From: Candidatus Altimarinota bacterium
GTDB lineage: Bacteria; Patescibacteriota; Gracilibacteria; UBA1369; 2-02-FULL-48-14
Direction of reading: 5' to 3'
Assembly (NCBI GenBank): GCA_015485665.1
Contig: WFTC01000017.1
Location: 1-55,978 of the forward strand
Length of the DNA stretch: 55,978 bases
Within the stretch, counting starts at the first letter, position 1. Each line of letters begins with the position of its first letter. The notes below the pieces were generated by a model. The model did no database searches. It was not told the origin of the DNA and saw only the letters and a program-made list of their open reading frames with translations. A program made the position numbers and the translations under genes. This document shows positions 1-8,933 of this stretch, piece after piece.

Positions 1-780
1 AATATATTCATTTGAAATTTTTAGAAAATAATCAACACTATCACGTGTATGAGCTCCATCCATAATAATTTTATGAGAAGCATAGTTTTGCAATTCAAAA
101 CGCCCTGGTAATTTAAGCTTTTCCAATCTTATTAAATCAGATTTTTCAACATTAAATCCAAGTTCTTTTACAGCCATTAGAGCAAGCCCGACAGATTCAG
201 GATGATGATAGGCAAGTGGCATAGATTTTGCAGCTTTAACTTTTACTTTTGTAAGCATTTTCACAGCTTCATATTGAGATACGCTTGTCAGTAAAGGTAC
301 GTCAGGCCGTGTAATGCCCAATTTTTCCTTCATTATAAGCTCAATACTATTACCCAAAGTTGATACATGTTCCAGTTCAACATGGGTTAAAATAGTAAGT
401 ACTTTACTCTCAACTATATTCGTAGCATCACGTCTTCCACCCCAACCTGCTTCAATTACCGCATAATCACAATTCTTTTCTTGAAAATAGCGAAGAGCAA
501 CCAAAGTTCTCTTTTCAAAGGGGCTAAGCTCAAAAGGGAAATCTAGGCATAATCTATTAAAATCTTCATTTGAAATAGCTTCGCCGTTTATCTTTATACA
601 TTCACATTCATCCAAAATATAAGGAGAGGTGAATAAGCCGACTTTTTGATTTTTACTTTGCAAGCATTCAGATATCAGCATTGCGGTGCTGCCTTTCCCT
701 TTAGATCCCGCAATATGAATACTTGCTATATTGAAAGAAAATATAGCATCCGATACCGATTTAAGTTTACTTAATTCCAT
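1..780 (-). CDS. folC: Dihydrofolate/folylpolyglutamate synthase FolC (3' end cut by window)
   Basis: ATP-dependent ligase that adds glutamate to folates (and, in bifunctional members, to dihydropteroate). 260 codons are visible, starting at ATG 780-778; the frame stays open to base 1, so the C-terminal part is missing. The Mur-ligase P-loop HIAGSKGKGST lies near residue 22, followed by the family motif GLFTSPY and, near the window edge, MDGAHTRDSV, which matches the conserved DGAHN region. The start overlaps the dnaX stop by one base (TGATG), so it is probably translated by coupling as the last visible gene of the comF-dnaX operon. I cannot tell whether it is bifunctional. Family assignment is firm. 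Confidence 0.9.
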   Translation of the reverse strand, partial: MELSKLKSVSDAIFSFNIASIHIAGSKGKGSTAMLISECLQSKNQKVGLFTSPYILDECECIKINGEAISNEDFNRLCLDFPFELSPFEKRTLVALRYFQEKNCDYAVIEAGWGGRRDATNIVESKVLTILTHVELEHVSTLGNSIELIMKEKLGITRPDVPLLTSVSQYEAVKMLTKVKVKAAKSMPLAYHHPESVGLALMAVKELGFNVEKSDLIRLEKLKLPGRFELQNYASHKIIMDGAHTRDSVDYFLKISNEYI

Positions 781-2123
781 CATACGGACTCTTCAATACT
801 TTCCCACCCGAGCTTACCCCATACATCTGATTCACCTTCACTATTTTCATCATCAAGCTCACATAGAACTTTAACTTTTTCTTGCAAAATTTCGCTCAGT
901 GCTTCTTCAAGCAGTAAGAGTGTATTTGCATTATTTACTTTGTCATGGTGAAATTTACTTGAGAATTTAAATGTTAAAGTTTGATTTTCATAATTTAAGA
1001 TTTTACCGGCTTTAAAAGATTGTCTTACTGCTGCATTATCAAGACTGAGCAGTGCTTTTTCAAATTTATTTTTTATATCTTCAGAGCTATGGTTTGAATC
1101 TGCATATTTTGAATTCGCACGTATTATTGCAATCTCCAAAGGTAATTGACTGATACTGGTTTTTTTAAGTTTAATCCATGCTTTATCAAATAAAGTTACA
1201 AGCTCCAAAATCCGTGAAATTTCATTTTTTTTCTTAGAATTTATTGCTTCATGGAGTTTTTCTCTTAAAAAAGACAAAAAAGATACTGTGAAGGCACTTA
1301 GGTCATAAGCTTCTTCGTGCAAAACATTAATAATTTCCAGAGCTTTTTTGCTTTCATCTTCAATTAATGCGATATAAAGCTCTTCACAAGCTTGATGCTT
1401 CGCAAGCCCAAGTCGTTCACGTACAAGAGATTCATCAATCTTTTCATTTGAAAATTGCTCCAAAAGAGTTATTGCATCACGCATGCCACCATCCGCATAT
1501 TTTGCAATAAGTTCAAGTGCTATCTTATCCGCATTTAAGTTTTCTTTCTCAACAATATATTGAAGTCTATTTACAATATCTTTAACCGCTATTCTTCTAA
1601 AATCATAACGCTGACATCTTGATATGATTGTGTCAGGAATTTTATGAATTTCAGTTGTCGCAAGTATGAAATAAACATGCTTTGGCGGTTCTTCCAAACT
1701 TTTCAAAAGTGCATTAAAAGCTTCTTTTGTAAGCATGTGAACTTCATCAATGATATATACTTTTGATTTTGCATAAGAAGGTGAAAAACGAATCTTCTCA
1801 CGTAAATCACGAATTTCATCAATACCACGATTTGATGCCGCATCTATCTCAATCAAGTCTATAAGCTCATTTTTTTCTATCTGTTTACAAATTAAACATT
1901 CGCCACAGGCTTGTCCACTTTCCTGTCTACTTTCACATTGAATCGCTTTTGCAATAAGCCTTGCAGTAGATGTTTTTCCGGTTCCGCGAGGGCCGGAAAA
2001 TAAATAAGCATGAGATAATTTTCTCTGCTTCAGAGCCTGCATTAAAGTTTCTTTTGTTGCATTTTGTCCATGCAAAGCATCAAAATTTTGAGGACGATAT
2101 TTTCTGTAAAATGCGAGTGACAT
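780..2123 (-). CDS. dnaX: DNA polymerase III subunit gamma/tau (short form)
   Basis: Clamp-loader ATPase of the replisome. In order: N-terminal YRKYRP motif, Walker A GPRGTGKT (44-51), zinc-binding cysteines C63, C73, C76 and C79, Walker B with DEVH near 125, sensor region with SRCQ, lid and collar domain. A C-terminal region of about 80 residues resembles the end of tau-type proteins. At 447 residues it is close in length to E. coli gamma and much shorter than tau (about 640), so the linker and DnaB- or alpha-binding parts are reduced. It sits 5 bp after a glycosyltransferase gene and is translationally coupled to folC. Confidence 0.95.
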   Translation of the reverse strand: MSLAFYRKYRPQNFDALHGQNATKETLMQALKQRKLSHAYLFSGPRGTGKTSTARLIAKAIQCESRQESGQACGECLICKQIEKNELIDLIEIDAASNRGIDEIRDLREKIRFSPSYAKSKVYIIDEVHMLTKEAFNALLKSLEEPPKHVYFILATTEIHKIPDTIISRCQRYDFRRIAVKDIVNRLQYIVEKENLNADKIALELIAKYADGGMRDAITLLEQFSNEKIDESLVRERLGLAKHQACEELYIALIEDESKKALEIINVLHEEAYDLSAFTVSFLSFLREKLHEAINSKKKNEISRILELVTLFDKAWIKLKKTSISQLPLEIAIIRANSKYADSNHSSEDIKNKFEKALLSLDNAAVRQSFKAGKILNYENQTLTFKFSSKFHHDKVNNANTLLLLEEALSEILQEKVKVLCELDDENSEGESDVWGKLGWESIEESV

Positions 2124-2128
2124 AAGTT

Positions 2129-3232
2129 TTATTGAGTTTCAATCTTAACATTTTCAATGAGGTTTTGCATCTTTTTTTCAAATACTTCTCTTGAGAATTC
2201 TTCTGCACGTTTGCGTATTAGGTAAGGGTCATATTCTTTTTCATTTATTAAAAGCTGAATAAGGGCGGCTTCCATGCTGTCCAAGTTTTGTTCCTCAAAA
2301 AATTGCCCCGTCTTTCCTTCTATAACCGTTTCGCTTAAGCCACCTTTTTTATATGCCAAAACTGGTTTTCCGCATGCCATGGCTTCAATTGGGGCTATAC
2401 CGAAATCTTCTTCACTGGGGAAAATGAAAGCTCGGCAATTCTGCATATATTCATATAGTATCTCATCAGGTTTAAAGCCAAGAAAATCAATATTTTCAGC
2501 AGCCAAACTTTCTAAGCGAGCACGATCCGATCCTTCTCCTATTATAACTAAACGTTTTCCAAGTTTATTAAATAGTTCCACTGCAATATCAATGCGTTTG
2601 TAAGGTGTCAATGTGGAAACTATTAAAAAATATCCTTCATGGTGAGGATTAACTTTAAATTTACTTACATCCACAGGTGGATAAATTATCTTTGCATCTC
2701 GTCTGTAATATTTCTTGATGCGCTTTTGAACCGTTTTTGAGTTTGCTAAGGCAATGTCTGTACGGTCAGATGCCAAGTAATCCCATTGCCTTATTCTATG
2801 CAGGAAAATTGAGGCGAGCCATTCACCAAAAATGCCAAGTTTTTGTTCTTTTAGATACTCATGAGTGTAATCCCAAGCATAACGCATGGGAGTGTGATAA
2901 TACGTTATATGTGTGGTTTCCAGATTGCTTATTATGCCATGTGCATATGCGCTGCTACTTGAAATTACTATGTCATAATCACTGAAATCAAAAGATTCAA
3001 CTGCTTTAGGCATAATGGGGAAAAGCCACTTATGCATTCCGGGAAAGAGAGAAGGTAATTTCTGTAAATTTGAAGTAATAACTCTGTTCTCTTGGAAAAT
3101 ATGTCCTGTTTTTTTCTTGTCATAAAGCAGAGTGAATACAGGCGCATCGGGATACATGTCCATCAGCACTTTCAAAGCACGTTCGGCACCACCCAAACGA
3201 ATAAGAAAATCATGTACAAATGCTATTTTCAT
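2129..3232 (-). CDS. Glycosyltransferase family 4 (WbaZ-like)
   Basis: Retaining glycosyltransferase with GT-B fold, probably acting at the cytoplasmic membrane in surface glycan assembly. The N-terminal Rossmann part begins MKIAFVHDF; the C-terminal donor-binding half carries EEDFGIAPIEAMACGKP, the E-x7-E signature of GT4. I start it at ATG 3232: the frame extends upstream to 3268, but that would run into the preceding gene (stop at 3252) and adds residues foreign to the family; 3232 leaves a 19-bp gap. It is the third gene of the operon after comF and another GT4, a layout that suggests a shared glycan pathway. Sugar donor and acceptor are unknown. Confidence 0.88.
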   Translation of the reverse strand: MKIAFVHDFLIRLGGAERALKVLMDMYPDAPVFTLLYDKKKTGHIFQENRVITSNLQKLPSLFPGMHKWLFPIMPKAVESFDFSDYDIVISSSSAYAHGIISNLETTHITYYHTPMRYAWDYTHEYLKEQKLGIFGEWLASIFLHRIRQWDYLASDRTDIALANSKTVQKRIKKYYRRDAKIIYPPVDVSKFKVNPHHEGYFLIVSTLTPYKRIDIAVELFNKLGKRLVIIGEGSDRARLESLAAENIDFLGFKPDEILYEYMQNCRAFIFPSEEDFGIAPIEAMACGKPVLAYKKGGLSETVIEGKTGQFFEEQNLDSMEAALIQLLINEKEYDPYLIRKRAEEFSREVFEKKMQNLIENVKIETQ

Positions 3233-3251
3233 CAAATATACAATACTTGAG

Positions 3252-4343
3252 TTAAAGGAGCTCGCCAATGGATTTCGCAGCGCTATCCCAACTGAAAAGA
3301 GCCAATCTTTTTTGCCCTCTTCTCACAAGATCTTTTTTTAATTTGGGATTTTCAATAAGCATTAGCATTGCCTTTGCGAAATCATGTGCAGATCCAGGAT
3401 TTGCATATAGAGCTGCATCACCTCCAACTTCACGGAGTGCCGGAATGTCTGAACATATAACTGCGCAATCCGCTTCAAAGGATTGTAAAATGGGTAGTCC
3501 AAATCCCTCTTCCCTTGAGGGTAGAACTAAAGCTGTTGCAGCTTGAAAAATCCCTGATACTTCCATTTCAGGAATATAACCTGGTGCTATTACCGTACCT
3601 CTTAATCTTGGGTCTTCCATTTTGTGGAAAAGTTCATTAAAACCGTGTCCATACATTCCACCCAGAAATAATCTTCCCATGCCAACTTTTTCTTGTACTT
3701 GAGCCCATGCATCCAAAAGAACTAGCAAATTTTTCTTTGTTTCAAGGCGTCCTATAAAAAAGAAAAGTGGTTCATCTTGGCTAAGTTGATAATGTTTAAG
3801 TGTGGATTTTATGTCCTCTTTACTTACAGTTGCAAGTGATAGCCTTCCATGATGAATAACTGTAATTTTTGATGCTGGAGCTTTATAATATTTCATAAGA
3901 TCTTTTTTTACGGCATTGCTCGGTACGATTAATTTTTCAGCTTTTTTCAAAGCACGTCTTGTACTCCACTCAAGATAAAAACTTTGAAATGCACCGTATG
4001 CCATTGGATATTTTTCATACGCAACGTCATGCAAAGTTACAAAGCTTCTTTTTGGTGCAAAAAAAGGTAGTACATGAGCCGGAATAAATAATAAATCAGG
4101 CTTATGAAGCAGCATCTCAAAAGACAATCTTATTAGGCTCCATAGCCTTGGTAGTCTAATGCGGCGTTGAATTTTTTTTGGAAAAACAGATAAATATTTT
4201 GGGGTGTAAAGACGAATTTCAAAATTTTTCCCACACTCTTTAATAATCGCTTTAATGATTTCCGTACTGTAACGCTCAACACCTGTTGCATTGCTGCAGC
4301 TACTTCTTGAGGCATCAATTCCAAGTATGGCTTTATTTTTCAT
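3252..4343 (-). CDS. Glycosyltransferase family 4 (mannosyltransferase-like)
   Basis: Second GT4-type enzyme, 363 residues. The N-terminus MKNKAILGIDASR plus a GVERYSTEI segment is typical of the mtfB/WbpX-like group; the C-terminal half has FFIGRLETKKNL and SREEGFGLPILQSFE, again with the E-x7-E pattern. Its start overlaps the comF stop by four bases (ATGA), so the two are probably translated together. Together with the next gene it points to assembly of an O-antigen-like or capsular oligosaccharide, or to protein glycosylation; which of these cannot be decided from sequence. Confidence 0.87.
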   Translation of the reverse strand: MKNKAILGIDASRSSCSNATGVERYSTEIIKAIIKECGKNFEIRLYTPKYLSVFPKKIQRRIRLPRLWSLIRLSFEMLLHKPDLLFIPAHVLPFFAPKRSFVTLHDVAYEKYPMAYGAFQSFYLEWSTRRALKKAEKLIVPSNAVKKDLMKYYKAPASKITVIHHGRLSLATVSKEDIKSTLKHYQLSQDEPLFFFIGRLETKKNLLVLLDAWAQVQEKVGMGRLFLGGMYGHGFNELFHKMEDPRLRGTVIAPGYIPEMEVSGIFQAATALVLPSREEGFGLPILQSFEADCAVICSDIPALREVGGDAALYANPGSAHDFAKAMLMLIENPKLKKDLVRRGQKRLALFSWDSAAKSIGELL

Positions 4344-4966
4344 TCTCTATTGGCAATTGTAAAAGCTATCACGGATCTTACGCCAGCTGTTTCCAGAGCA
4401 GTTTTACATTCAAAAAGCGTAGATCCAGTGGTTACTATATCATCAACTAAAATAATTGAACGGTTTTTTACTGGACAATCTTTAACTTCAAATGCACCGC
4501 GAAGATTTTTTATGCGTTCACGGCGTGTTTTAAGGCTTGCTTGCTGCACAGTGTTCCGAACCCTTTTTAGCAGGGGCAAATATTCCAGCCCCATCGTCTT
4601 TGAAAGTGCTTTCGCAAGTAATGCAGATTGATTGAAGCCTCTTTCTTTTTCACGTTTTTTATGTAGAGGCACAGGTACAAAAATATGGGAAGGCTCTGGC
4701 ATAAACAAGTGTAGGTTTTGCAGCATTTTTGAAGCCAGCAAATCGGCAAGCTCAAATTGTTGTTTATATTTAAATGACTCAATTAATTGTTCAATAAGAC
4801 CACCCTTTTTATACGGGAGTGATGAATAAATTTTTAGATCATTAACTTTACGAATTTGAGGCTGAAATTCCAGTATTTTTTCACATTTTTCGCAAAGGAA
4901 TTTGTCTAAATAACCGCAGAGTATGCATGGAATGGGGAATAAAATATTTAGTAAAGAATGAATCAT
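4340..4966 (-). CDS. comF: ComF family phosphoribosyltransferase-like protein
   Basis: 208 residues. An N-terminal zinc-binding segment has two CxxC pairs (C14/C17 and C25/C28), followed by a type I phosphoribosyltransferase fold with the PRPP loop IILVDDIVTTGST (171-183). ComF proteins are needed late in DNA uptake for natural transformation in several bacteria; the biochemical activity is not settled. Here it is the first gene of the operon leading to two glycosyltransferases, dnaX and folC. It is transcribed divergently from the Nudix gene. No other competence gene lies in the window, so a role in uptake is inferred from family only. Confidence 0.9.
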   Translation of the reverse strand: MIHSLLNILFPIPCILCGYLDKFLCEKCEKILEFQPQIRKVNDLKIYSSLPYKKGGLIEQLIESFKYKQQFELADLLASKMLQNLHLFMPEPSHIFVPVPLHKKREKERGFNQSALLAKALSKTMGLEYLPLLKRVRNTVQQASLKTRRERIKNLRGAFEVKDCPVKNRSIILVDDIVTTGSTLFECKTALETAGVRSVIAFTIANRE

Positions 4967-4989
4967 GCAAAAAGGCTAGCAAAAGAATA

Positions 4990-5018
4990 CTGACATTTTT
5001 CTGAATTTTGTTTAAAAT
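4990..5018 (+). promoter_or_regulatory. Promoter of Nudix-helicase unit
   Basis: A -35 box CTGACA (4990-4995) and a -10 box TAAAAT (5013-5018) are separated by 17 bp. Transcription should start near 5025, practically on the ATG at 5026, so the message would be leaderless or nearly so. Confidence 0.65.
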
Positions 5019-5025
5019 GAAGCAA

Positions 5026-5490
5026 ATGAATAGAATTTATACTGAAAAACATCAAAAATCCTTACCGATAGTTAAAGAAAAATCTTGCGGAATTGTATTG
5101 TTCCGTAAGTGTGGTGGAGATTATAAATTTCTCCTCTTACATTATCCAGGTGGACATTGGGATTTTTCAAAAGGACATGTAGAAAATGAAGATAAAGATG
5201 AGAAGAGCACAGCTATGCGTGAGCTTAAAGAAGAAACAGGTATTTCCAAAATTAATTTTAAAAGTAATTTCCGAGAAACCATGTTTTATGCTTTCAATAG
5301 AGGAAAAAAAGAGAGAGTTGAAAAAAGTGTTGTATATTTCATTGCGGAATCAGAAGAAGAGACAGTTCAATTATCTCATGAACATAAAGGTTTTCAATGG
5401 TTGAGTTATGAAGATGCAATAGCTCGTCTCACTTTTGAAAATGCGCAAGAGATACTTTCAAAAGCTTATCAATTTATAACCGAAAAATAA
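5026..5490 (+). CDS. Nudix hydrolase (asymmetric Ap4A hydrolase-like)
   Basis: Hydrolyses a nucleoside diphosphate linked to another moiety; the closest look is the diadenosine tetraphosphatase group (GGHWDFSKGHVE). The Nudix box follows with RELKEETG, so the catalytic glutamates are present, but the first half of the box is one residue longer than the G-x5-E-x7-RE pattern and has D where E is usual. The ATG at 5026 is chosen because the promoter -10 box covers the ATG at 5017; an upstream TTG at 5008 is even less likely. Its stop overlaps the next start by one base (TAATG). A housecleaning role is likely. Confidence 0.85.
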   Translation: MNRIYTEKHQKSLPIVKEKSCGIVLFRKCGGDYKFLLLHYPGGHWDFSKGHVENEDKDEKSTAMRELKEETGISKINFKSNFRETMFYAFNRGKKERVEKSVVYFIAESEEETVQLSHEHKGFQWLSYEDAIARLTFENAQEILSKAYQFITEK

Positions 5491-5795
5491 TGGAATTTAT
5501 TTCTGCTTTGGCCGCTATAATCACGGTTACATCTGCCGCTGTATATTTCATCACAATACTTATCAAGACATACAAAATGTTCAAGAGCAATGAAGATGAG
5601 ATAAAAAAAGAGGTAAAAGAGAATGTTAAACAATTTGTAAAGCAAACAAATCAAGTTAAAGAGAAAATGAAAGAAAGTATTGAAAAAAAAGTTGAGTCAA
5701 TACCTAAAAAATCCATTTTAAAGAAATCAAATTCAATGCAAAATAAAGTCTATTCAGATGAATCAAAATCTTCAGGACCTCAGGTTAAATCCTGA
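5490..5795 (+). CDS. Small membrane-anchored Lys/Glu-rich protein, unknown function
   Basis: 101 residues with an N-terminal hydrophobic helix (about 3-27) followed by a strongly charged, heptad-like stretch rich in Lys and Glu (35-75) and a Ser/Lys tail. The topology suggests a single-pass membrane protein with a cytoplasmic coiled coil. It is coupled to the Nudix gene (TAATG) and overlaps the helicase gene by 38 bp, so all three are probably one transcript. I recognise no family. The tight linkage hints at a function tied to the helicase, but that is inference. Confidence 0.65.
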   Translation: MEFISALAAIITVTSAAVYFITILIKTYKMFKSNEDEIKKEVKENVKQFVKQTNQVKEKMKESIEKKVESIPKKSILKKSNSMQNKVYSDESKSSGPQVKS

Positions 5796-8700
5796 ACAAA
5801 GCGAAGCTGCTTCTAATATTGAAGGTCCAATGATGGTTTTGGCTGGACCGGGGACAGGTAAAACACAGGTGCTTGCAGCACGAATTGCAAGCATCTTGAG
5901 TGAGACGCACATGTATCCTCACAATATTCTTTGTTTAACTTTCACAGATTCCGGAGTGGTGGCTATGAGAAAACGTCTTTTGAATGTAATTGGACAGGCA
6001 GCATATCAAGTCCGCATTCATACTTTTCATTCTTTTTGTAATGAAGTCATAAAAGATAATCCTGATGTTTTTTCACGTACAAGAGAGCTTGAATCGATAG
6101 ATGAGCTAACAATGATTCAACTATTTAATAAACTGATAGACGAATTGGAGCCGAACAATGAATTGAAGCCTTTCTCAAACCATTATCAGCACAGAGCGAA
6201 TATCATTGATTTGATAAAAATTCTTAAAAAAGAAGAAGTAAGTCCTATTGATTTTACTAAAATTTTAGATGAGATAGAGGCTGAGCTGAATGAATTTGGA
6301 TCAGAAATTGAATCTTTTGTTGCAATCCATGGTTTAAAATTAAAAGAAGAAGATCTGGAAAGAATGAGGGGAAGATTGTGCTCCACAAGTTTTGAACCGC
6401 TTTTCTTAAACGCTCCATATCCTTTGGAAAAGAAAGAACGAACAAGACTTAAATCTGATTTGAAGAAATTTTATTCAGATATGAAAAAACAATTACCCAT
6501 GCAAAGGACTTTGGCTGGCATATATTCCAGATATCAAGAGGAGCTATCAAAACAAGGGCTATATGATTTTGAAGATATGATTCTTTTCGTAATACGTGCT
6601 TTCAAAGAAGAAAAAGATTTATTGGCATTATATCAAGAACAATATCAGTATATTTTGGTTGATGAATATCAAGATACAAACGGAGCTCAGAATGAAGTGA
6701 TTCAACTTTTGAGTAATTATTTTGACAGGCCGAATTTATTTGTTGTAGGTGATGACAAACAATCAATTTTCCGTTTTCAAGGAGCTTCACTTGAGAATAT
6801 TTTATATTTTTATCGGCGCTATGAGGGGCTTATAAAACGAATCTCTCTAAAAGAAAATTATAGAAGCCAACAGATGATTCTTGACGGGGCATATTCACTT
6901 ATTAAAAATGCCAAGCACAGTATTGATCAATTTATTCCGGATATGGATTTTAAGCCATTGAAGGCTGCCAGAGACATAAAATCCTCTCCGATAGAACTTT
7001 ATGAATTTGATCAAATTGGGACTGAACATTATTTTTTAGCCAAAAAAGTTCAAACTTTACTGGAGTCCGGTATAAATCCTTCAGAGATAGCAATTTTCTT
7101 CCGCAATAATAGGGAAGCTGAGCCTTTGGTGGATTTATTTTTGCGTTTGGGGGTACCTTTTCGTTTGGAGAAAGGAGGAAATATTTTAGATGATATTTAT
7201 ATAAGACAGCTTATTGATTTGTTAAGATTAATCTTCAACAATGAAGATGCACATTTAATGTTTAGAGTCATTAATTTTGAATTTCTTGGTTTCAAAAGCT
7301 TGGACATTCATAAATTTACAAGCCAAATATCTCGTAGTGCGGATTTTTTTGATTCCATGTTGAATTCAAATATATTTCAAAATTTTGCGGAGAGAATATT
7401 AAAATGGAGAAAGTTAAGTTATAACAAGCCTGCTCTAGAACTTTTAGACAATGTTTTGCGTGAATCAAATTATCTTAATTTCATCATGAAAAGCGAAGAT
7501 AAAGTGGAGCACTTAAATCGCTTAAACAGTTTTTTTGACATACTTAGAGAAAGGAGCAAAAAAGATACTCAAATAACAATTGAGTGCTTTTTGAAAGATA
7601 TTCAGCTTTTTCAAGATAATAATCTGACTATACGTGAGCATGAGTTACAAACAAAAAAAAATGCGGTAAGGCTGATGACAGCGCACAGATCAAAAGGTTT
7701 GGAATTTGAACATGTATTTATAATGAATTGTGTGGATAAACATTGGGGAAATGCTATCCGTAGGAAAAGAATTAAACTGCCTGCAAAACTTTTAAAGGAG
7801 GATGTATTTGCTGCGATTCAAGAGAACAATGAAGATGACAGAAGATTATTCTATGTTGCAATGACACGGGCAAAGCATAAGTTATATCTGACTTACTCCA
7901 GAAAAAATGAGAGTGGATCTGATCGGATGCCATCTATGTTTGTATCCGAGATAGATAAGAAATTTATAAAGTTAATTGACACTTCCAATGTAGAAAATGA
8001 AGCTTTAAAACGACTGCAAACTGCCTTTTTAGAAAGGCCAAAACATGATGTAAGTAATGAAGAGCGAGAGTTTGTAATGTCCCTGCTTGAAAATTATAAA
8101 ATGAGCGTTACACATCTTAATAATTATCTGTCTTGCCCATTGCTTTTTTATTATCAGAATTTAATTAGAGTGCCAAGAAGCATGAATAAATGGTCGGCTT
8201 ACGGTTCTGCTGTGCACGCAACCCTTCATCAATTTACAATAAGGTATAAACAAGAAGGTAGGCTACCTTCCAAAGAAATGCTTATTTCAGAGTTCCAAGG
8301 TCAAATAAAACGGCATATTCTTTCAGAACAAGATTTGCTTGCCGCTTTGCATATGGGAGAATCTATGTTTAATGATTATTATGAAGCTTTTCAATATGAT
8401 TTTAGTCTTGATGTACTTTCAGAGTTTGACTTTGGAAGCCATGGAGTAAATTTAAACGGCATCCCTTTGACAGGGAAGATAGATCAGATGAAAATTAATG
8501 GTGATAATGTGCATGTAATAGATTTTAAAACCGGAAATCCAGATTCAAAAAGAAATGAACTAAAACCTGATGGAGCTTATTATCGTCAAATTGTTTTTTA
8601 CAATTTGCTCTGTAAACTTTCACCAAAATTTCCTTATAAAATGCAGAGCGGTGAAATCAGATTTTTGGGGAAAAGCAAAAAGACAGGAAAGTTCAAACAA

Positions 8701-8856
8701 GAGATCATTAACGTGACTGCTGAAGATTTGGACCGCCTTAAAACTCAGATTGAAGATGTTTATAAAGACATACAAAACTTAGCCTTTCTAAGTAAAGATG
8801 AATGGATGCGTTGCGGAGAATGTGAATATTGCAAGATGGATTTTGGTGGGCGATAG
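5758..8856 (+). CDS. UvrD/Rep-type helicase fused to RecB/Cas4-like Fe-S nuclease
   Basis: Superfamily 1A DNA helicase of 1032 residues with a C-terminal PD-(D/E)XK nuclease. Visible helicase motifs: Q motif LNPEQ, Walker A GPGTGKT (30-36), motif II VDEYQDT, GDDKQSIFRFQGA, and the late motif TAHRSKGLEF followed by VAMTRAK. The nuclease part has H820, D909 (GKID) and D922/K924 (VIDFKTG). Cysteines C793, C1019, C1022 and C1025 resemble the iron-sulfur set of AddB and Cas4. The protein combines elements that are spread over AddA and AddB and may process double-strand breaks alone. It is last in the Nudix-membrane-protein unit, and its 3' end overlaps tRNA-Val on the other strand. Confidence 0.92.
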   Translation: MNQNLQDLRLNPEQSEAASNIEGPMMVLAGPGTGKTQVLAARIASILSETHMYPHNILCLTFTDSGVVAMRKRLLNVIGQAAYQVRIHTFHSFCNEVIKDNPDVFSRTRELESIDELTMIQLFNKLIDELEPNNELKPFSNHYQHRANIIDLIKILKKEEVSPIDFTKILDEIEAELNEFGSEIESFVAIHGLKLKEEDLERMRGRLCSTSFEPLFLNAPYPLEKKERTRLKSDLKKFYSDMKKQLPMQRTLAGIYSRYQEELSKQGLYDFEDMILFVIRAFKEEKDLLALYQEQYQYILVDEYQDTNGAQNEVIQLLSNYFDRPNLFVVGDDKQSIFRFQGASLENILYFYRRYEGLIKRISLKENYRSQQMILDGAYSLIKNAKHSIDQFIPDMDFKPLKAARDIKSSPIELYEFDQIGTEHYFLAKKVQTLLESGINPSEIAIFFRNNREAEPLVDLFLRLGVPFRLEKGGNILDDIYIRQLIDLLRLIFNNEDAHLMFRVINFEFLGFKSLDIHKFTSQISRSADFFDSMLNSNIFQNFAERILKWRKLSYNKPALELLDNVLRESNYLNFIMKSEDKVEHLNRLNSFFDILRERSKKDTQITIECFLKDIQLFQDNNLTIREHELQTKKNAVRLMTAHRSKGLEFEHVFIMNCVDKHWGNAIRRKRIKLPAKLLKEDVFAAIQENNEDDRRLFYVAMTRAKHKLYLTYSRKNESGSDRMPSMFVSEIDKKFIKLIDTSNVENEALKRLQTAFLERPKHDVSNEEREFVMSLLENYKMSVTHLNNYLSCPLLFYYQNLIRVPRSMNKWSAYGSAVHATLHQFTIRYKQEGRLPSKEMLISEFQGQIKRHILSEQDLLAALHMGESMFNDYYEAFQYDFSLDVLSEFDFGSHGVNLNGIPLTGKIDQMKINGDNVHVIDFKTGNPDSKRNELKPDGAYYRQIVFYNLLCKLSPKFPYKMQSGEIRFLGKSKKTGKFKQEIINVTAEDLDRLKTQIEDVYKDIQNLAFLSKDEWMRCGECEYCKMDFGGR

Positions 8857-8920
8857 GGGATTTGAACCTCTGACCTCAGCAATGTCAATGCTGCGCTCTA
8901 ACCAACTGAGCTAATCGCCC
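8844..8920 (-). tRNA. tRNA-Val (GAC)
   Basis: A 77-nt cloverleaf with encoded CCA. The acceptor arms GGGCGAT and ATCGCCC pair fully, the anticodon stem is CAGCA/TGCTG with loop TTGACAT (anticodon GAC), and the T loop is TTCAAAT. The T stem has one A-C mismatch. The last 13 bases, including the CCA end, lie inside the final codons and stop of the helicase gene on the opposite strand. It begins only 13 bp after the protease stop and shows no promoter of its own, so it is probably cotranscribed with the protease. Confidence 0.93.
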
Positions 8921-8933
8921 TTACAAGTTAATT

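Noticed and set aside
1225-1232. A run of eight A residues (minus strand) in dnaX, where a -1 slip would give an immediate TGA, as in gamma-subunit frameshifting.
   Set aside because: The truncated product (about 300 residues) would end inside the collar domain and could not form a clamp loader. Poly-A Lys runs are common in this AT-rich sequence, and no stimulatory hairpin stands out.
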